A DNA stretch of 64,000 bases from Sphingomonadales bacterium (GCA_027486415.1 JAIXPC010000013.1:150412-214411), one strand, 5' to 3'. Positions 52,850-63,659 are shown, counted from the first letter of the stretch. The notes: generated from the sequence alone by a model not told the origin. Translations and numbers: made by a program.

Positions 52850-54232
52850 TCACTTCGTCCTGAGCGGCCGGTCGTCGGTTGCCGCCAGCCACATCGCCGC
52901 CGCCCACGCCGCCACGTTCTGATCGAGCTGGGCGCGGTCCACCTTGTCCAGCGTGTCGTCGGGCGTGTGGTGCACGTCGAAATAGCGGGTCATGTCCTGC
53001 GACAGGTCGATGACGCCGACGCCGGTGGCAGCCAGCGGCCCCACGTCGGGCCCGCCGCCGGCCTTGTTGGTGGGCGCGGCATCGATGCCGAGCGGGGCGA
53101 GCACGCCGGCCATTTCGGCAAACAGCGGCAGGCCGGCTTCGGCGACCCTGGAATCGATCTGGAAGATGCGGTCCGCCCCGGCATCGCTTTCGCCCGCCAG
53201 CACGATCTGTTCGTCCTTGTGGGCGGCGGCATAGGCGCGCCCGCCGATCAGGCCGAATTCTTCCGCGCCCCACAGCACCACACGGATGGTGCGGCGCGGG
53301 CGCTGGCCGGTGGCATCCACGTGGGCCTTGATGGTGGCAGCGGCGGCGAGGCTGATGGCGACGCCGGCGCCATCGTCGAACACGCCCTGGCCCAGATCCC
53401 AGCTGTCGAGATGCCCGCCCAGCACGACCACTTCGCCGGGCACCGTGCCCGGAATTTCGGCCGTCACGTTGGCCGATTGCCCCGGCCGGCTGGTCGGGGT
53501 GGAAAGCAGCTGCATCTGCACCGGCCCCGCGGTGCAGCGGCGCGCCAGCAGTTCGGCATCGGGCAGGGCCAGCGCCAGCGCCGGGATCGGCGTCACGCCG
53601 GCCGGAAAGCTGGTGCTGCCGGTGTGCGGATTGCGGTGGTGATCGGTGCCCAGGCTGCGGATCAGCACGGCCGCCGCGCCCTTCTGCGCGCCCAGCGCCG
53701 GCCCGGCGCGGCGCACGGCACCATTGACGCCATAGCTGCTGCCATCCTGCGTCACGCTCATGCGGTGATCGATGAACACGATGCGCCCCTTCACGGCCGC
53801 ATCGGGCGCGGCGCGGAACGCGGCCAGATTGGCAAAGCAGGCCACCGGCGCGGTGATGCCGGCGGCCGGCGTCGCCCCCGACGTGCCGAGCGCCGCCACG
53901 GCCAGGCTGTGATTGCTGCCCACGATGGTGGCGCGCGCCTGCCCCCGTTCCCACATGGTCAGCGGGAAGGCCTCTTCCCGGATGTTCACCAGGCCCAGCT
54001 GCGCCATTTGCGCCTTTGCCCACGCCCGCCCGCGCGCTTCAGCCTCGGTGCCGGCCAGCCGCTGGCCCACCGTGTCGGTGAGGTGGGCCAAGAGGCCATA
54101 GGCCTTGTTGCCGGCCAGCGCCGCATCGCGAAGCTTCGCCGCGGTTTCGATGCGGCCGGCCGGGGCCTGCGCCAGCGCCGGCTGGGCCAGCATGATGCCG
54201 ATCGCGGCAAGCGGTAGGACGGTCAGACGCAT
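52850..54232 (-). CDS. M28 family metallopeptidase with PA domain
   Basis: A 460-residue exported aminopeptidase-type enzyme. The signal peptide ends near residue 22 (ALAQ). A PA-type insert lies around residues 130–220. The co-catalytic zinc ligands are visible in order: His/Asp in 'GGHLDSWDLG', Asp in 'GVFDDGAG', Glu-Glu in 'WGAEEFGL', Asp in 'GESDAGAD' and His in 'VHHTPDDT'. Expected to release N-terminal residues from peptides in the periplasm. Divergent from ettA. Confidence 0.93.
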   Translation of the reverse strand: MRLTVLPLAAIGIMLAQPALAQAPAGRIETAAKLRDAALAGNKAYGLLAHLTDTVGQRLAGTEAEARGRAWAKAQMAQLGLVNIREEAFPLTMWERGQARATIVGSNHSLAVAALGTSGATPAAGITAPVACFANLAAFRAAPDAAVKGRIVFIDHRMSVTQDGSSYGVNGAVRRAGPALGAQKGAAAVLIRSLGTDHHRNPHTGSTSFPAGVTPIPALALALPDAELLARRCTAGPVQMQLLSTPTSRPGQSANVTAEIPGTVPGEVVVLGGHLDSWDLGQGVFDDGAGVAISLAAAATIKAHVDATGQRPRRTIRVVLWGAEEFGLIGGRAYAAAHKDEQIVLAGESDAGADRIFQIDSRVAEAGLPLFAEMAGVLAPLGIDAAPTNKAGGGPDVGPLAATGVGVIDLSQDMTRYFDVHHTPDDTLDKVDRAQLDQNVAAWAAAMWLAATDDRPLRTK

Positions 54233-54383
54233 GTAAATTCCCCTGTCTGGCGCGGGTGCGCCCGCGCGTCGCCGTGCTTGTTGCGCGCGTTGTCGGCCGG
54301 GTCAATCGGGCGGTTTGCGCGCGCCGCCGCCATCGGCTAATGGCAGCCGCGATCCTTTCCCCCACAAGTTCCGGAGCGCCGCC

Positions 54384-56063
<1,680 letters not shown>

Positions 56064-56070
56064 TCGGCCA

Positions 56071-56095
56071 GAAATTATCGCGCAGCGATAATTTC
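56071..56095. repeat. AT-rich perfect inverted repeat after ettA
   Basis: GAAATTATCG and CGATAATTTC (10 bp) around a 5-base CGCAG loop, 7 bases after the ettA stop. The low GC stem is striking in this genome. It could be the ettA terminator without a T-tract, or an interspersed repeat; the next 145 bases hold no convincing gene. Confidence 0.5.
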
Positions 56096-56240
56096 GGACT
56101 CGATCAAGGGCGGCCGGGCTGGCGGCTGGCGATCACGCCAGCCGAACAGCTTCGACGGCGCGGCCTTGCCGCGCATTTCTTGCTGTCTTGCCTCACCATT
56201 GTGGCAAGCGGACTCGGCGGCTCTGCCGCCGGCCGCGCCT

Positions 56241-56837
56241 TCAAGGCGCCACCCATTCTCCCGCCCAGCCATCCGCGGCGCGGAACAGCGCGCGCCGGTG
56301 CCCGCTGTTGGCCAGGTGCAGCCAGTCGATTGCCGTCACCCCCACCCATAACAGGGCGAAATTGGCGCGGGCCGGCACGATCTGATCCGCTGTCGGCTGC
56401 TGGCCTTCGATCCACGCCGGCAGGCCGGAGGCGGGGCCGGGCAGGGGGGTGCCGGGGGCCTGTTCGGCCAGGTAGCAGCGACGCGCGAACAGGGTGGACC
56501 CTGCCCAGATGGCATCGGCCTCGTCGGTGCTGCGGCCGATGCGCGCCACGCCGCTGATGCGCAACTGCACCTGTTCGGCCGCGTGATAGGCCAGCACCGC
56601 GACCGGCTTGCCATCCAGCTGCGTCACCTTGGGGCTGCGCGCGTCGGTGTGGAAGCGCAAGGTGGCCGCCGCCGGATCGGCCTTTCTGAGCACCATGACC
56701 CGCGCCTGCGGCAGGCCTGTCGCGTCAACACTGGCCACCACCGGCGTGTGCACCGGGCTCTTGCGGTCGGCACCGCCGCGCACCAGCAGGTTCCAGGCGT
56801 GGGCCAGGATGTCGGGCAGCGAATCAGCCGGCCTCAT
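56241..56837 (-). CDS. Pyridoxamine 5'-phosphate oxidase-like flavoprotein
   Basis: A 198-residue FMN-binding split-barrel protein. The strand 'TGLPQARVMVLRKAD' followed by 'LRFHTDARSPK' and 'VAVLAYHAAEQVQLRISG' matches the PNPOx-like fold, with the Arg/Lys/Ser phosphate contacts. The C-terminal PNPOx dimerisation signature is not evident, so it is a general flavin reductase-like member and not clearly PdxH. The start overlaps the RidA stop (ATGA), so the two are coupled. Confidence 0.8.
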   Translation of the reverse strand: MRPADSLPDILAHAWNLLVRGGADRKSPVHTPVVASVDATGLPQARVMVLRKADPAAATLRFHTDARSPKVTQLDGKPVAVLAYHAAEQVQLRISGVARIGRSTDEADAIWAGSTLFARRCYLAEQAPGTPLPGPASGLPAWIEGQQPTADQIVPARANFALLWVGVTAIDWLHLANSGHRRALFRAADGWAGEWVAP

Positions 56838-57337
56838 TTCAGCTCCACGATCACGTCGACTTCCACGGGCCAGCCGCGCGGCAGGCTGCCGGCGCCGGCG
56901 GCGACGCGCGGTGCCTTTCCGGCCTCCCCGAACGCCGTCACCATCACTTCCGAAAAACCGTTCATCACCTCCGGGTGCTGGGTGAACTCTGGCGTGGCGT
57001 TGACCAGCCCCATCACCTTCACCACCCGCTTCACCTTCGAAAGATCGCCCAGTTCGGCCTTCAGCGTCGCCAGCACGCACAGGCCGACCTTGCCGGCAAT
57101 TGCCTTGCCCGCCGCCACGTCCATCGTCGCGCCCAGCTTGCCGGCAGCGCCTGCCGGGCATTCGCCGTGGCCAGCGAGGAACATCAGCTTGCCCACGCGC
57201 GACGCCGGCACATACAGCCCGATCGGCGCGTTCGGCGGCGGCAGGGCCAGGCCGGCGGCGGCGAGGCGCTGTTCCGGGGTGGCAGCCACAGCCGGGGCCG
57301 CGATCAGGGCAGCAACAAGAATCAGAGCAGCGCGCAT
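56834..57337 (-). CDS. Exported RidA/YjgF family protein
   Basis: A 167-residue protein, RidA-type fold. AGGAG lies 10 bases before ATG 57337 (GTG 57340 is an alternative). Unusually for the family it has a clear signal peptide (about 1–19, ending AVA). The body shows 'RVGKLMFLAGHGECPAG' and 'TLKAELGDLSKVKRVVKVMG', and ends 'WPVEVDVIVELK', as in RidA proteins. The canonical catalytic Arg of imine deaminases is not obvious. Translationally coupled to a PNPOx-like gene. Confidence 0.8.
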   Translation of the reverse strand: MRAALILVAALIAAPAVAATPEQRLAAAGLALPPPNAPIGLYVPASRVGKLMFLAGHGECPAGAAGKLGATMDVAAGKAIAGKVGLCVLATLKAELGDLSKVKRVVKVMGLVNATPEFTQHPEVMNGFSEVMVTAFGEAGKAPRVAAGAGSLPRGWPVEVDVIVELK

Positions 57338-57417
57338 CACGGGAGAACTCCTTGCCCGGTGGGATGCCCCGGCCTAGCATCCCCTGAACCAACGTCAATC
57401 AGGGGAGGGCGGGGCCG

Positions 57418-58713
57418 TTGTTCCGCACCATCATGGCAACAATCGTCACTGCATCGCTGGCCGTGCCCGGCCATGCCTTTGAACGCTATCCCAGCGCGGC
57501 CGAAAGCGATCCCGCCACGCTCGGCCTGATGCAGGGCGCGCCGGTTCCCCCTGACAAGCAGGTGCGCTGGGACGATGGCTCGATGTGGCGCTTCCCGCAG
57601 ACGCGCTGGGCCTTTTCCAACATGCGCGCCCTGGTGCCGACGGCGAGCATCCCGCGCGAAGGCGCGGTGAGCGCCTTGCCGGAAACGCCGCGCGCCGATC
57701 TTGATGACGTGCGGCTTGCCACGCTGGACGGCACGGCGATGACGTGGCGCGAGGCGCTGGCCGCGACCTACACCGATGCCATCCTGGTGATGAAGGACGG
57801 CAAGATCGTCCAGGAACGCTATTTCGGTGTCACCTCGCCGGCGACGCAGCATATCCTGTTTTCGGTCACCAAAAGCTTCGTCGGCACCATCGCCGAAATG
57901 CTGATCGAAGAGGGCCGGATCAGTGCCGATGCGAAGGCTTCGGCCTATGTGCCTGAACTGGCAGGCAGTGGCCTTGGCGATGCCACGATCCGCCAGATCC
58001 TCGACATGCGGACGGGCCTGGCCTTCAGCGAGGATTATGTGGCGGGGCAGACCGGCCTCACCGACGTGCAGCGCATGAGCATCGCCGGGGCCTGGGGGCC
58101 GCGTCCGCCGGGCTATGACGGCCCCGATGGCCATCTTGCCTTCACCGCCAGCCTGAAGGCGAATGCACCCCACGGCGGCGATTTCGTCTATCGCACCCCC
58201 AACACCACGGCGCTGCAATGGGTGATCGAGCGGGTGACGGGCCAGAGCCTTGCCATCCAGATCCACGCGCGGTTCTGGTCGCGCATGGGCATGGAGCGCG
58301 ATGCCGCCATCGGTGTTGACCGGTTGGGCACGGCGTTCGGCGGCGGCGGGCTGATGGCATCCTTGCGCGACATCGCCCGCTTTGGCGAGATGATGCGGCT
58401 GGGCGGCCGCTGGCATGGTCAGCAGATCGTGCCGCAGGCGGTGGTCGCGCGCATCATGAAGGGCGGCGATCCGGCGGCATTCGTCGCCACGAAATATCCC
58501 GGCAACCTGGATGGCAATTACGGCAGCCAGTGGTGGCACCGTGCCGGCGGGCAGCTGATGGCGCTGGGCGTCAACGGCCAGGGCATTTACGTGGATGCGA
58601 AAGCCGGCGTGGTGATTGCCCGGCTGGGCAGCCATCCGGTGGCCAGCAACCGCGCCAACATGGCGGTCACCATGCCGGCCTATGATGCGATGGTGGCGGC
58701 GCTCGCCCGTTAA
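57418..58713 (+). CDS. Serine hydrolase, beta-lactamase family (class C-like fold)
   Basis: A 431-residue exported protein. GGGGAGGG ends 8 bases before TTG 57418, and the N-terminus is a signal peptide ('MFRTIMATIVTASLAVPGHA'). The nucleophile motif SxxK is 'SVTKSF', the second motif is Tyr in 'VYRTPNT', and a C-terminal 'HRAGGQL' segment corresponds to the third. This is the beta-lactamase/esterase (EstB, penicillin-binding) group; it may be an esterase or peptidase. Antibiotic hydrolysis is not implied. It ends in a 4-base overlap with the convergent lipoprotein gene. Confidence 0.88.
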   Translation: MFRTIMATIVTASLAVPGHAFERYPSAAESDPATLGLMQGAPVPPDKQVRWDDGSMWRFPQTRWAFSNMRALVPTASIPREGAVSALPETPRADLDDVRLATLDGTAMTWREALAATYTDAILVMKDGKIVQERYFGVTSPATQHILFSVTKSFVGTIAEMLIEEGRISADAKASAYVPELAGSGLGDATIRQILDMRTGLAFSEDYVAGQTGLTDVQRMSIAGAWGPRPPGYDGPDGHLAFTASLKANAPHGGDFVYRTPNTTALQWVIERVTGQSLAIQIHARFWSRMGMERDAAIGVDRLGTAFGGGGLMASLRDIARFGEMMRLGGRWHGQQIVPQAVVARIMKGGDPAAFVATKYPGNLDGNYGSQWWHRAGGQLMALGVNGQGIYVDAKAGVVIARLGSHPVASNRANMAVTMPAYDAMVAALAR

Positions 58714-59252
58714 CCGGCGCTGTTGACCAGCCGCACCGCGCCCGGTTCCAGCGTCGACAGTGCACGGGCGGCAACGCCCGGCACGTCAGCCGACGGCATG
58801 GCATTGATCTCGCCGGCAATGCGCGCGGCCATCAGGCAGAAACGCCGGCGATCGGGAACGCTGGAAAAGCCGTTGTACAGCCGGGTCATCGCGGCATCGT
58901 AACGGGCCTGGCCGGCGGCGCCGTGGTTGCGGCGGTAACGCGCCTGCTCGCTGGCATAGGCTTCGTCCAGCAGCCGGTCATGCACCTTGAGCATCCGGTT
59001 ATAGTCGTTGCGAAGGCCCTGGTTGCCGCACAACAGCGCCGCAACATTCAGTCCGCCGCGCAGGGCCCAGATGATGTCGGCACCGGCCGCCACCGAATCG
59101 GGCACCAGCCTTGTCGGCGCGGACGGGGCCACCGGCACCACGGGGGCGACCGCCAGGGGCCGGGGCGGCGGCGCGGAAGGAGCAGTGGAACAGGCGGCCA
59201 GCGCCAGTGAAACCCCCACGGCAGCCGCCCGCCGATATGCCCCCTTGGTCAT
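58710..59252 (-). CDS. Putative lipoprotein of unknown function
   Basis: A 180-residue exported protein. The N-terminus ends in the lipobox 'LALAAC', so the mature Cys is lipidated. A Pro/Ala-rich spacer is followed by a helical domain with 'WALRGGLNVAALLCGNQGL' and 'LLDEAYASEQARYRRNHG'; two further cysteines could pair. No family is recognised beyond similar small sphingomonad lipoproteins. It lies 81 bases downstream of the fumarase gene on the same strand. Confidence 0.75.
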   Translation of the reverse strand: MTKGAYRRAAAVGVSLALAACSTAPSAPPPRPLAVAPVVPVAPSAPTRLVPDSVAAGADIIWALRGGLNVAALLCGNQGLRNDYNRMLKVHDRLLDEAYASEQARYRRNHGAAGQARYDAAMTRLYNGFSSVPDRRRFCLMAARIAGEINAMPSADVPGVAARALSTLEPGAVRLVNSAG

Positions 59253-59333
59253 TTTCCCTCATCTCCCCGATGGCGTTCACCAGAGCTATTGGCGCAAAAG
59301 CCTTTCTTCTCGATGAACGCCGCGGATGGGATG

Positions 59334-60854
59334 TCAGGCCGGCTGTTTCGCCCGCGCGGCCGCGATGCGCTGGCGCCAGTCGGCCGGGCCGGTCTGGTGG
59401 ACGCTGGTGCCTTCCGAATCAACGGCAACAGTCACCGGCATGTCCTTGACTTCAAATTCGTAAATCGCTTCCATGCCGAGGTCTTCAAAGGCGACCACCC
59501 GGCTCGCCTTGATCGCCTTGGCCACCAGATAGGCCGCGCCGCCCACCGCCATCAGATAGGCGGCCTTGTGATTCCGGATCGCCTCGATACCGGCCGGGCC
59601 GCGTTCGGCCTTGCCGATCATGGCAATCAGGCCGGTCCTGGCCAGCATCATCTCGGTGAACTTGTCCATGCGGGTCGCGGTGGTCGGGCCGGCGGGGCCC
59701 ACCACCTCGCCCTGCACCGGATCGACCGGGCCGACATAATAGATGACGCGGTTGGTGAAATCGACGGGCAGCGCCTCGCCGCGCGCCAGCATATCCACCA
59801 TGCGCTTGTGGGCCGCATCGCGCCCCGTCAGCATCTTGCCATTCAAGAGCAGCCGGTCACCCGGCTTCCAGCTCGCCACTTCGGCCGGAGTGAGCGTGTC
59901 GAGATTGACCGGCTTCGATGCCTTGTCAGGCGTCCAGTTGACCTGCGGCCAGTCCTCCAGCTTCGGCGGTTCCAGATAGGCCGGGCCATTGCCGGTCAGC
60001 GTGAAGTGGGCATGGCGGGTGGCGGCGCAATTGGGGATCATCGCGATTGGCTTTGATGCGGCATGGGTCGGCATGTCGCGGATCTTCACGTCGAGAACGG
60101 TCGAAAGCCCGCCGAGCCCCTGCGCGCCGATGCCCAGATCGTTGACCGCGTCATGCAGCTCGATCCTGAGCTCCTCGATCGGGGAGCGCGGGCCGCGCGC
60201 CTTCAGCTCGGCCATGTCGATCGGCTCCATCAGCGATTCCTTGGCCATGACCATGGCCGCTTCGGCCGTGCCGCCGATGCCGATGCCCAGCATGCCGGGC
60301 GGGCACCAGCCGGCTCCCATCAGCGGCACGGTGTTCACCACCCAGTCGCGGATGGAATCCGATGGGTTCAGCATGGCGAATTTCGACTTGTTCTCGCTGC
60401 CGCCGCCCTTGGCTGCCACCATGATCTCGACATGGTCGCCCGGCACCAGCTCGACATGAACCACCGCGGGCGTGTTGTCGCGGGTGTTCACGCGGGTGAA
60501 GGCGGGATCGGCCACGATCGAGGCGCGCAGGCGATTCTCGGGATGGAGATAGGCGCGGCGCACGCCTTCGTTGACCATTTCTTGAAGCGTTTTCGTGGCT
60601 TGCCAGCGGACGTTCATGCCAACCTTCACAAAGGCGACCACGATGCCGGTATCCTGGCAGATCGGGCGATGGCCTTCCGCGCTCATCCGGCTGTTGGTCA
60701 GGATCTGCGCGATGGCGTCCCTTGCTGCCGGCGATTCTTCCAGCGCATAGGCCCGGCCCAGCGCCCGGATATAGTCCATCGGGTGGAAGTAGCTGATATA
60801 TTGCAGCGCATCCGCCACGGATTCGATGACATCTTCCTCGCGGATCACGGTCAT
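59334..60854 (-). CDS. fumA: Fumarate hydratase, class I (iron-sulfur)
   Basis: A 506-residue oxygen-sensitive fumarase of the TCA cycle. The [4Fe-4S] ligands are Cys66 in 'RPICQDTG', Cys184 in 'GAGWCPPG' and Cys276 in 'IPNCAAT'. Further motifs are 'AAKGGGSENKS' and 'GIGGTAEAAM' in the alpha region and 'VVGPAGPTTATRMD' in the beta region; both regions are on one chain as in FumA/FumB. Downstream lies a small lipoprotein gene. Divergent from nrdA across 442 bases. Confidence 0.96.
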   Translation of the reverse strand: MTVIREEDVIESVADALQYISYFHPMDYIRALGRAYALEESPAARDAIAQILTNSRMSAEGHRPICQDTGIVVAFVKVGMNVRWQATKTLQEMVNEGVRRAYLHPENRLRASIVADPAFTRVNTRDNTPAVVHVELVPGDHVEIMVAAKGGGSENKSKFAMLNPSDSIRDWVVNTVPLMGAGWCPPGMLGIGIGGTAEAAMVMAKESLMEPIDMAELKARGPRSPIEELRIELHDAVNDLGIGAQGLGGLSTVLDVKIRDMPTHAASKPIAMIPNCAATRHAHFTLTGNGPAYLEPPKLEDWPQVNWTPDKASKPVNLDTLTPAEVASWKPGDRLLLNGKMLTGRDAAHKRMVDMLARGEALPVDFTNRVIYYVGPVDPVQGEVVGPAGPTTATRMDKFTEMMLARTGLIAMIGKAERGPAGIEAIRNHKAAYLMAVGGAAYLVAKAIKASRVVAFEDLGMEAIYEFEVKDMPVTVAVDSEGTSVHQTGPADWRQRIAAARAKQPA

Positions 60855-61296
60855 GGGTCGTTCCTGTTCCTCACTCGGCCTGTGGCATTTTGATCACGCC
60901 GGCATGGCCTCACGATAGGCTCCGGCGGCGGGAGCGTCCATATCGGAAGGGTTCGCGCTTGCCGTGATTTTGCAGCATCGCCGCGCAAGCCCTTGATCAT
61001 GCGATTCCATGCCGCGCCTGCCTTCGTGGCGCCCTGTTGCCCGCCCAGGTGCGACGCGGCCGTTGCAGCCGTTTCGGGTGCCGTCAAGCCCAACAATGGA
61101 CTTGCGCGGCCCGGCGGCTGTGGCACTATCACTAGCGTATAGGGGCTGATCACACACAAGTTGTGGTGGCTCCGGCGCGGGGACGCACAGGCCGAAGGGC
61201 GATCGGGCTGTGGATATCGGGGACAAAATTCATTGCGGCAACTTTGGCGCGTGACCCCGGTTTGTTCCCCTCGTATGATAGAGGGGCAAAAGACGA
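60855..61296. other. Intergenic region between fumarase and nrdA
   Basis: 442 bases without a convincing gene; the open frames on both strands are short and lack ribosome sites. It must contain the promoters of both divergent genes. The part from 61110 to 61170 has NrdR-like sites and a TATAGG hexamer; elsewhere I see nothing beyond ordinary GC-rich sequence. Confidence 0.6.
61123..61168 (+). promoter_or_regulatory. Pair of possible NrdR boxes upstream of nrdA
   Basis: Two imperfect dyads resemble the NrdR box form (ACACnATATnTnGTGT-like): GCACTATCACTAGCGT at 61123–61138 and CACACAAGTTGTGGTG at 61153–61168. Their centres are 30 bases apart, close to the three-turn spacing usual for NrdR. A TATAGG at 61137–61142 overlaps the first, so binding would block transcription. 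Matches are partial. Confidence 0.4.
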
Positions 61297-63264
61297 ATGA
61301 GTGAGTTTCGCATGACGGACAACAGCGCCCAACTGGCCACCGATTCCGATACGCTGGTGCCGCCTGCCGATGCTGCCGATGCCGGCGCTGCCATGGCGGC
61401 TGCCGCCGGTGTGCTGGCGCAGGCCGCGGCTGCTGCCGCCGCCACCAGGCCGGGCAGCAGCGAGGTGCTGCCCTGGCGCTTCCACGTCGAGGTCGATCGC
61501 AGCCGCGACGCGCTGCTCACCGATTTCGGCAAGGAAACGCTCGACGATCGCTACCTGCTGCCGGGCGAATCCTATCAGGATCTGTTTGCCCGCGTCGCTG
61601 CCGCCTATGCCGACGATGCCGATCATGCCCAGCGCCTGTATGACTATATCAGCCAGCTGTGGTTCATGCCGGCCACCCCGGTGCTGTCGAACGGCGGCAC
61701 TGGCCGCGGCCTGCCGATCAGCTGCTATCTGAACTCGGTGTCCGACAGCCTTGATGGCATCGTCGGCACCTGGAACGAGAATGTGTGGCTGGCCTCGCGC
61801 GGCGGCGGCATCGGCACCTATTGGGGCAATGTGCGCGGCATCGGGGAGCCGGTCGGCCTCAACGGCAAGACCAGCGGCATCATCCCGTTCGTGCGCGTCA
61901 TGGATTCGCTCACGCTCGCCATTTCGCAGGGCTCGCTGCGTCGCGGTTCGGCGGCCTGCTATCTCGACATTTCGCACCCTGAGATCGAGGAGTTCCTCGA
62001 AATCCGCAAGCCGTCGGGCGATTTCAACCGCAAGGCGCTGAACCTGCACCATGGCGTGCTGATCACCGACAAGTTCATGGAAGCGGTGCGCGACGGCGCC
62101 AGCTTCGATCTCGTCAGCCCCAAGACCGGCGAGAAGCGCGGCGAGGTCGATGCCCGCGCGCTGTTCACCAAGCTGGTCGAAACCCGGCTGGCGACTGGTG
62201 AGCCCTACATCATCTTCATCGATGAAGTGAACCGCACCATGCCCAAGCACCAGCGCGACCTGGGGCTGAAGGTGTCGACGTCGAACCTCTGCTCGGAAAT
62301 CACTTTGCCGACCGGGCCGGACCATCTGGGCCAGGATCGCACCGCGGTGTGCTGCCTGTCGTCGCTGAACCTGGAAACCTGGGACCAGTGGAACGGCGAT
62401 CAGCGCTTCATCGAGGATTGCATGCGTTTCCTCGACAATGTCCTTCAGGATTATATCGACCGTTCGGAACCGGCGATGGCGCGCGCCGCCTATGCCGCGA
62501 TGCGCGAACGCTCGGTGGGCCTGGGCGTCATGGGCCTGCACAGCTTCTACCAGGCGCGCGGCATCCCGTTCGAAAGCGCCATGGCAAAGAGCTGGAACAT
62601 GAAGATGTTCAAGCACATCCGCGCCCAGGTCGATCAGGCGTCGATGACGCTGGCGGCCGAACGCGGCCCGTGCCCGGATGCGGCCGACATGGGCGTGATG
62701 GAACGCTTCAGCTGCAAGATGGCGATCGCGCCGACGGCCAGCATTTCGATCATCTGCGGCGGCACCTCGGCCTGCGTGGAGCCGATCCCGGCCAACGTCT
62801 ACACCCACAAGACGCTGTCCGGCAGCTTCGTCGTCAAGAATCCCTATCTCGAAAAGCTGCTGATCTCGAAGGCCAAGAACAGCGACGCGGTGTGGAACTC
62901 GATCCTTGAATATGGCGGGTCGGTGCAGCACCTCGATTTCCTCACGCCGGAGGAAAAGGCCACCTATCGCACCGCGTTCGAAATCGATCAGCGCTGGCTG
63001 GTCGAACTCGCCGCCGACCGCACGCCCTATATCGATCAGGCCCAGTCGCTGAACCTGTTCATCCCGGCCGACGTGGAAAAATGGGATCTGCTCATGCTCC
63101 ACTACCGGGCGTGGGAACTGGGCATCAAGTCGCTCTATTACCTCCGCTCGATGAGCGTGCAGCGCGCCGGATTCGCCGGCGGCGTGGAGGCCGACAACAC
63201 CAACGCCGCGCCTGTCATCCAGGTCGAGCGGCGTGATTATGACGAATGCCTGGCGTGCCAATAA
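61297..63264 (+). CDS. nrdA: Ribonucleoside-diphosphate reductase subunit alpha (class Ia)
   Basis: A 655-residue catalytic subunit reducing ribonucleoside diphosphates. Active-site landmarks are Cys143 in 'ISCYLNS', Asn-x-Cys332-x-Glu in 'SNLCSEITL' and the Cys352–353 region 'AVCCLSSLNL'. The radical-transfer Tyr pair is in 'SLYYLRSMS' and the C-terminal redox pair is 'ECLACQ'. The Ala-rich N-terminus (about 20–50) does not look like a full ATP cone. ATG 61297 is used; an in-frame ATG at 61312 is the alternative. nrdB follows after 428 structured bases. Confidence 0.95.
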   Translation: MSEFRMTDNSAQLATDSDTLVPPADAADAGAAMAAAAGVLAQAAAAAAATRPGSSEVLPWRFHVEVDRSRDALLTDFGKETLDDRYLLPGESYQDLFARVAAAYADDADHAQRLYDYISQLWFMPATPVLSNGGTGRGLPISCYLNSVSDSLDGIVGTWNENVWLASRGGGIGTYWGNVRGIGEPVGLNGKTSGIIPFVRVMDSLTLAISQGSLRRGSAACYLDISHPEIEEFLEIRKPSGDFNRKALNLHHGVLITDKFMEAVRDGASFDLVSPKTGEKRGEVDARALFTKLVETRLATGEPYIIFIDEVNRTMPKHQRDLGLKVSTSNLCSEITLPTGPDHLGQDRTAVCCLSSLNLETWDQWNGDQRFIEDCMRFLDNVLQDYIDRSEPAMARAAYAAMRERSVGLGVMGLHSFYQARGIPFESAMAKSWNMKMFKHIRAQVDQASMTLAAERGPCPDAADMGVMERFSCKMAIAPTASISIICGGTSACVEPIPANVYTHKTLSGSFVVKNPYLEKLLISKAKNSDAVWNSILEYGGSVQHLDFLTPEEKATYRTAFEIDQRWLVELAADRTPYIDQAQSLNLFIPADVEKWDLLMLHYRAWELGIKSLYYLRSMSVQRAGFAGGVEADNTNAAPVIQVERRDYDECLACQ

Positions 63265-63341
63265 GCCGCCGTGCATCGACGGGCTTGCCCTGCCATACCG
63301 CGGGGCGACGCACCGGCCGGATCGTTTCCCGGCCGGATGGT

Positions 63342-63389
63342 GAGGGGGTCGCGGCGATGACTTCCACGACTTGTCGCCACGACCCCCTC
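63342..63389. repeat. 16-bp inverted repeat in the nrdA–nrdB spacer
   Basis: GAGGGGGTCGCGGCGA (63342–63357) and TCGCCACGACCCCCTC (63374–63389) pair at 15 of 16 positions around a 16-base loop. The one mismatch is C–A on the + strand but a G·U wobble on a minus-strand RNA. Confidence 0.75.
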
Positions 63390-63466
63390 CCGATTGCCGG
63401 TCGCAGGATCGGAATTGTGAGTGGTCGTGCCTTCGGCGGGACGCGTACGGCCTCCGGCGGTTGTTC

Positions 63467-63490
63467 GCCGGCATCTTCGGATGCTGCGGC
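63467..63490 (+). ncRNA. TTCG-tetraloop hairpin in the nrdA–nrdB spacer
   Basis: GCATC-TTCG-GATGC forms a perfect 5-bp stem with the very stable UUCG loop (63471–63484). It is extended by GCCG (63467–63470) with CGGC (63487–63490) beyond a 2-base bulge. Such tetraloops are typical of folded RNA; whether a discrete RNA is made is not known. Confidence 0.35.
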
Positions 63491-63610
63491 GCTGCAGGCA
63501 AAGTTTCCGCATTCCAGTGGCGGCGCGGGTGCAAGGCGCACCGCCCCTGCAATGCTCTCCTCGTCGATGCGGCGGCGGGCCGGCCCACTGATGGCCTGCC
63601 GCGCATATCG

Positions 63611-63659
63611 GGCGGGTGCAGGGGCACCACCCCTGTCCGCCGAAGGCAATGTTTTTGTT
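63611..63659 (+). terminator. Terminator-like hairpin just upstream of nrdB
   Basis: CAGGGG/CCCCTG (63619–63624 with 63630–63635) with an outer GGCGG/CCGCC stem (63611–63615 with 63637–63641), then GTTTTTGTT after about nine bases. The gap before the T-tract is longer than ideal. It lies about 35 bases before the nrdB ATG, so an attenuator for nrdB is possible. Confidence 0.45.

Noticed and set aside
57418..58713. Beta-lactamase resistance gene
   Set aside because: Only the general serine-hydrolase fold is present. The third motif is not a canonical KTG, so antibiotic hydrolysis is unsupported.
61150..63630. 826-codon minus-strand frame over nrdA and the spacer
   Set aside because: It is antisense to nrdA, whose active-site motifs are complete, and crosses the spacer without a ribosome site.
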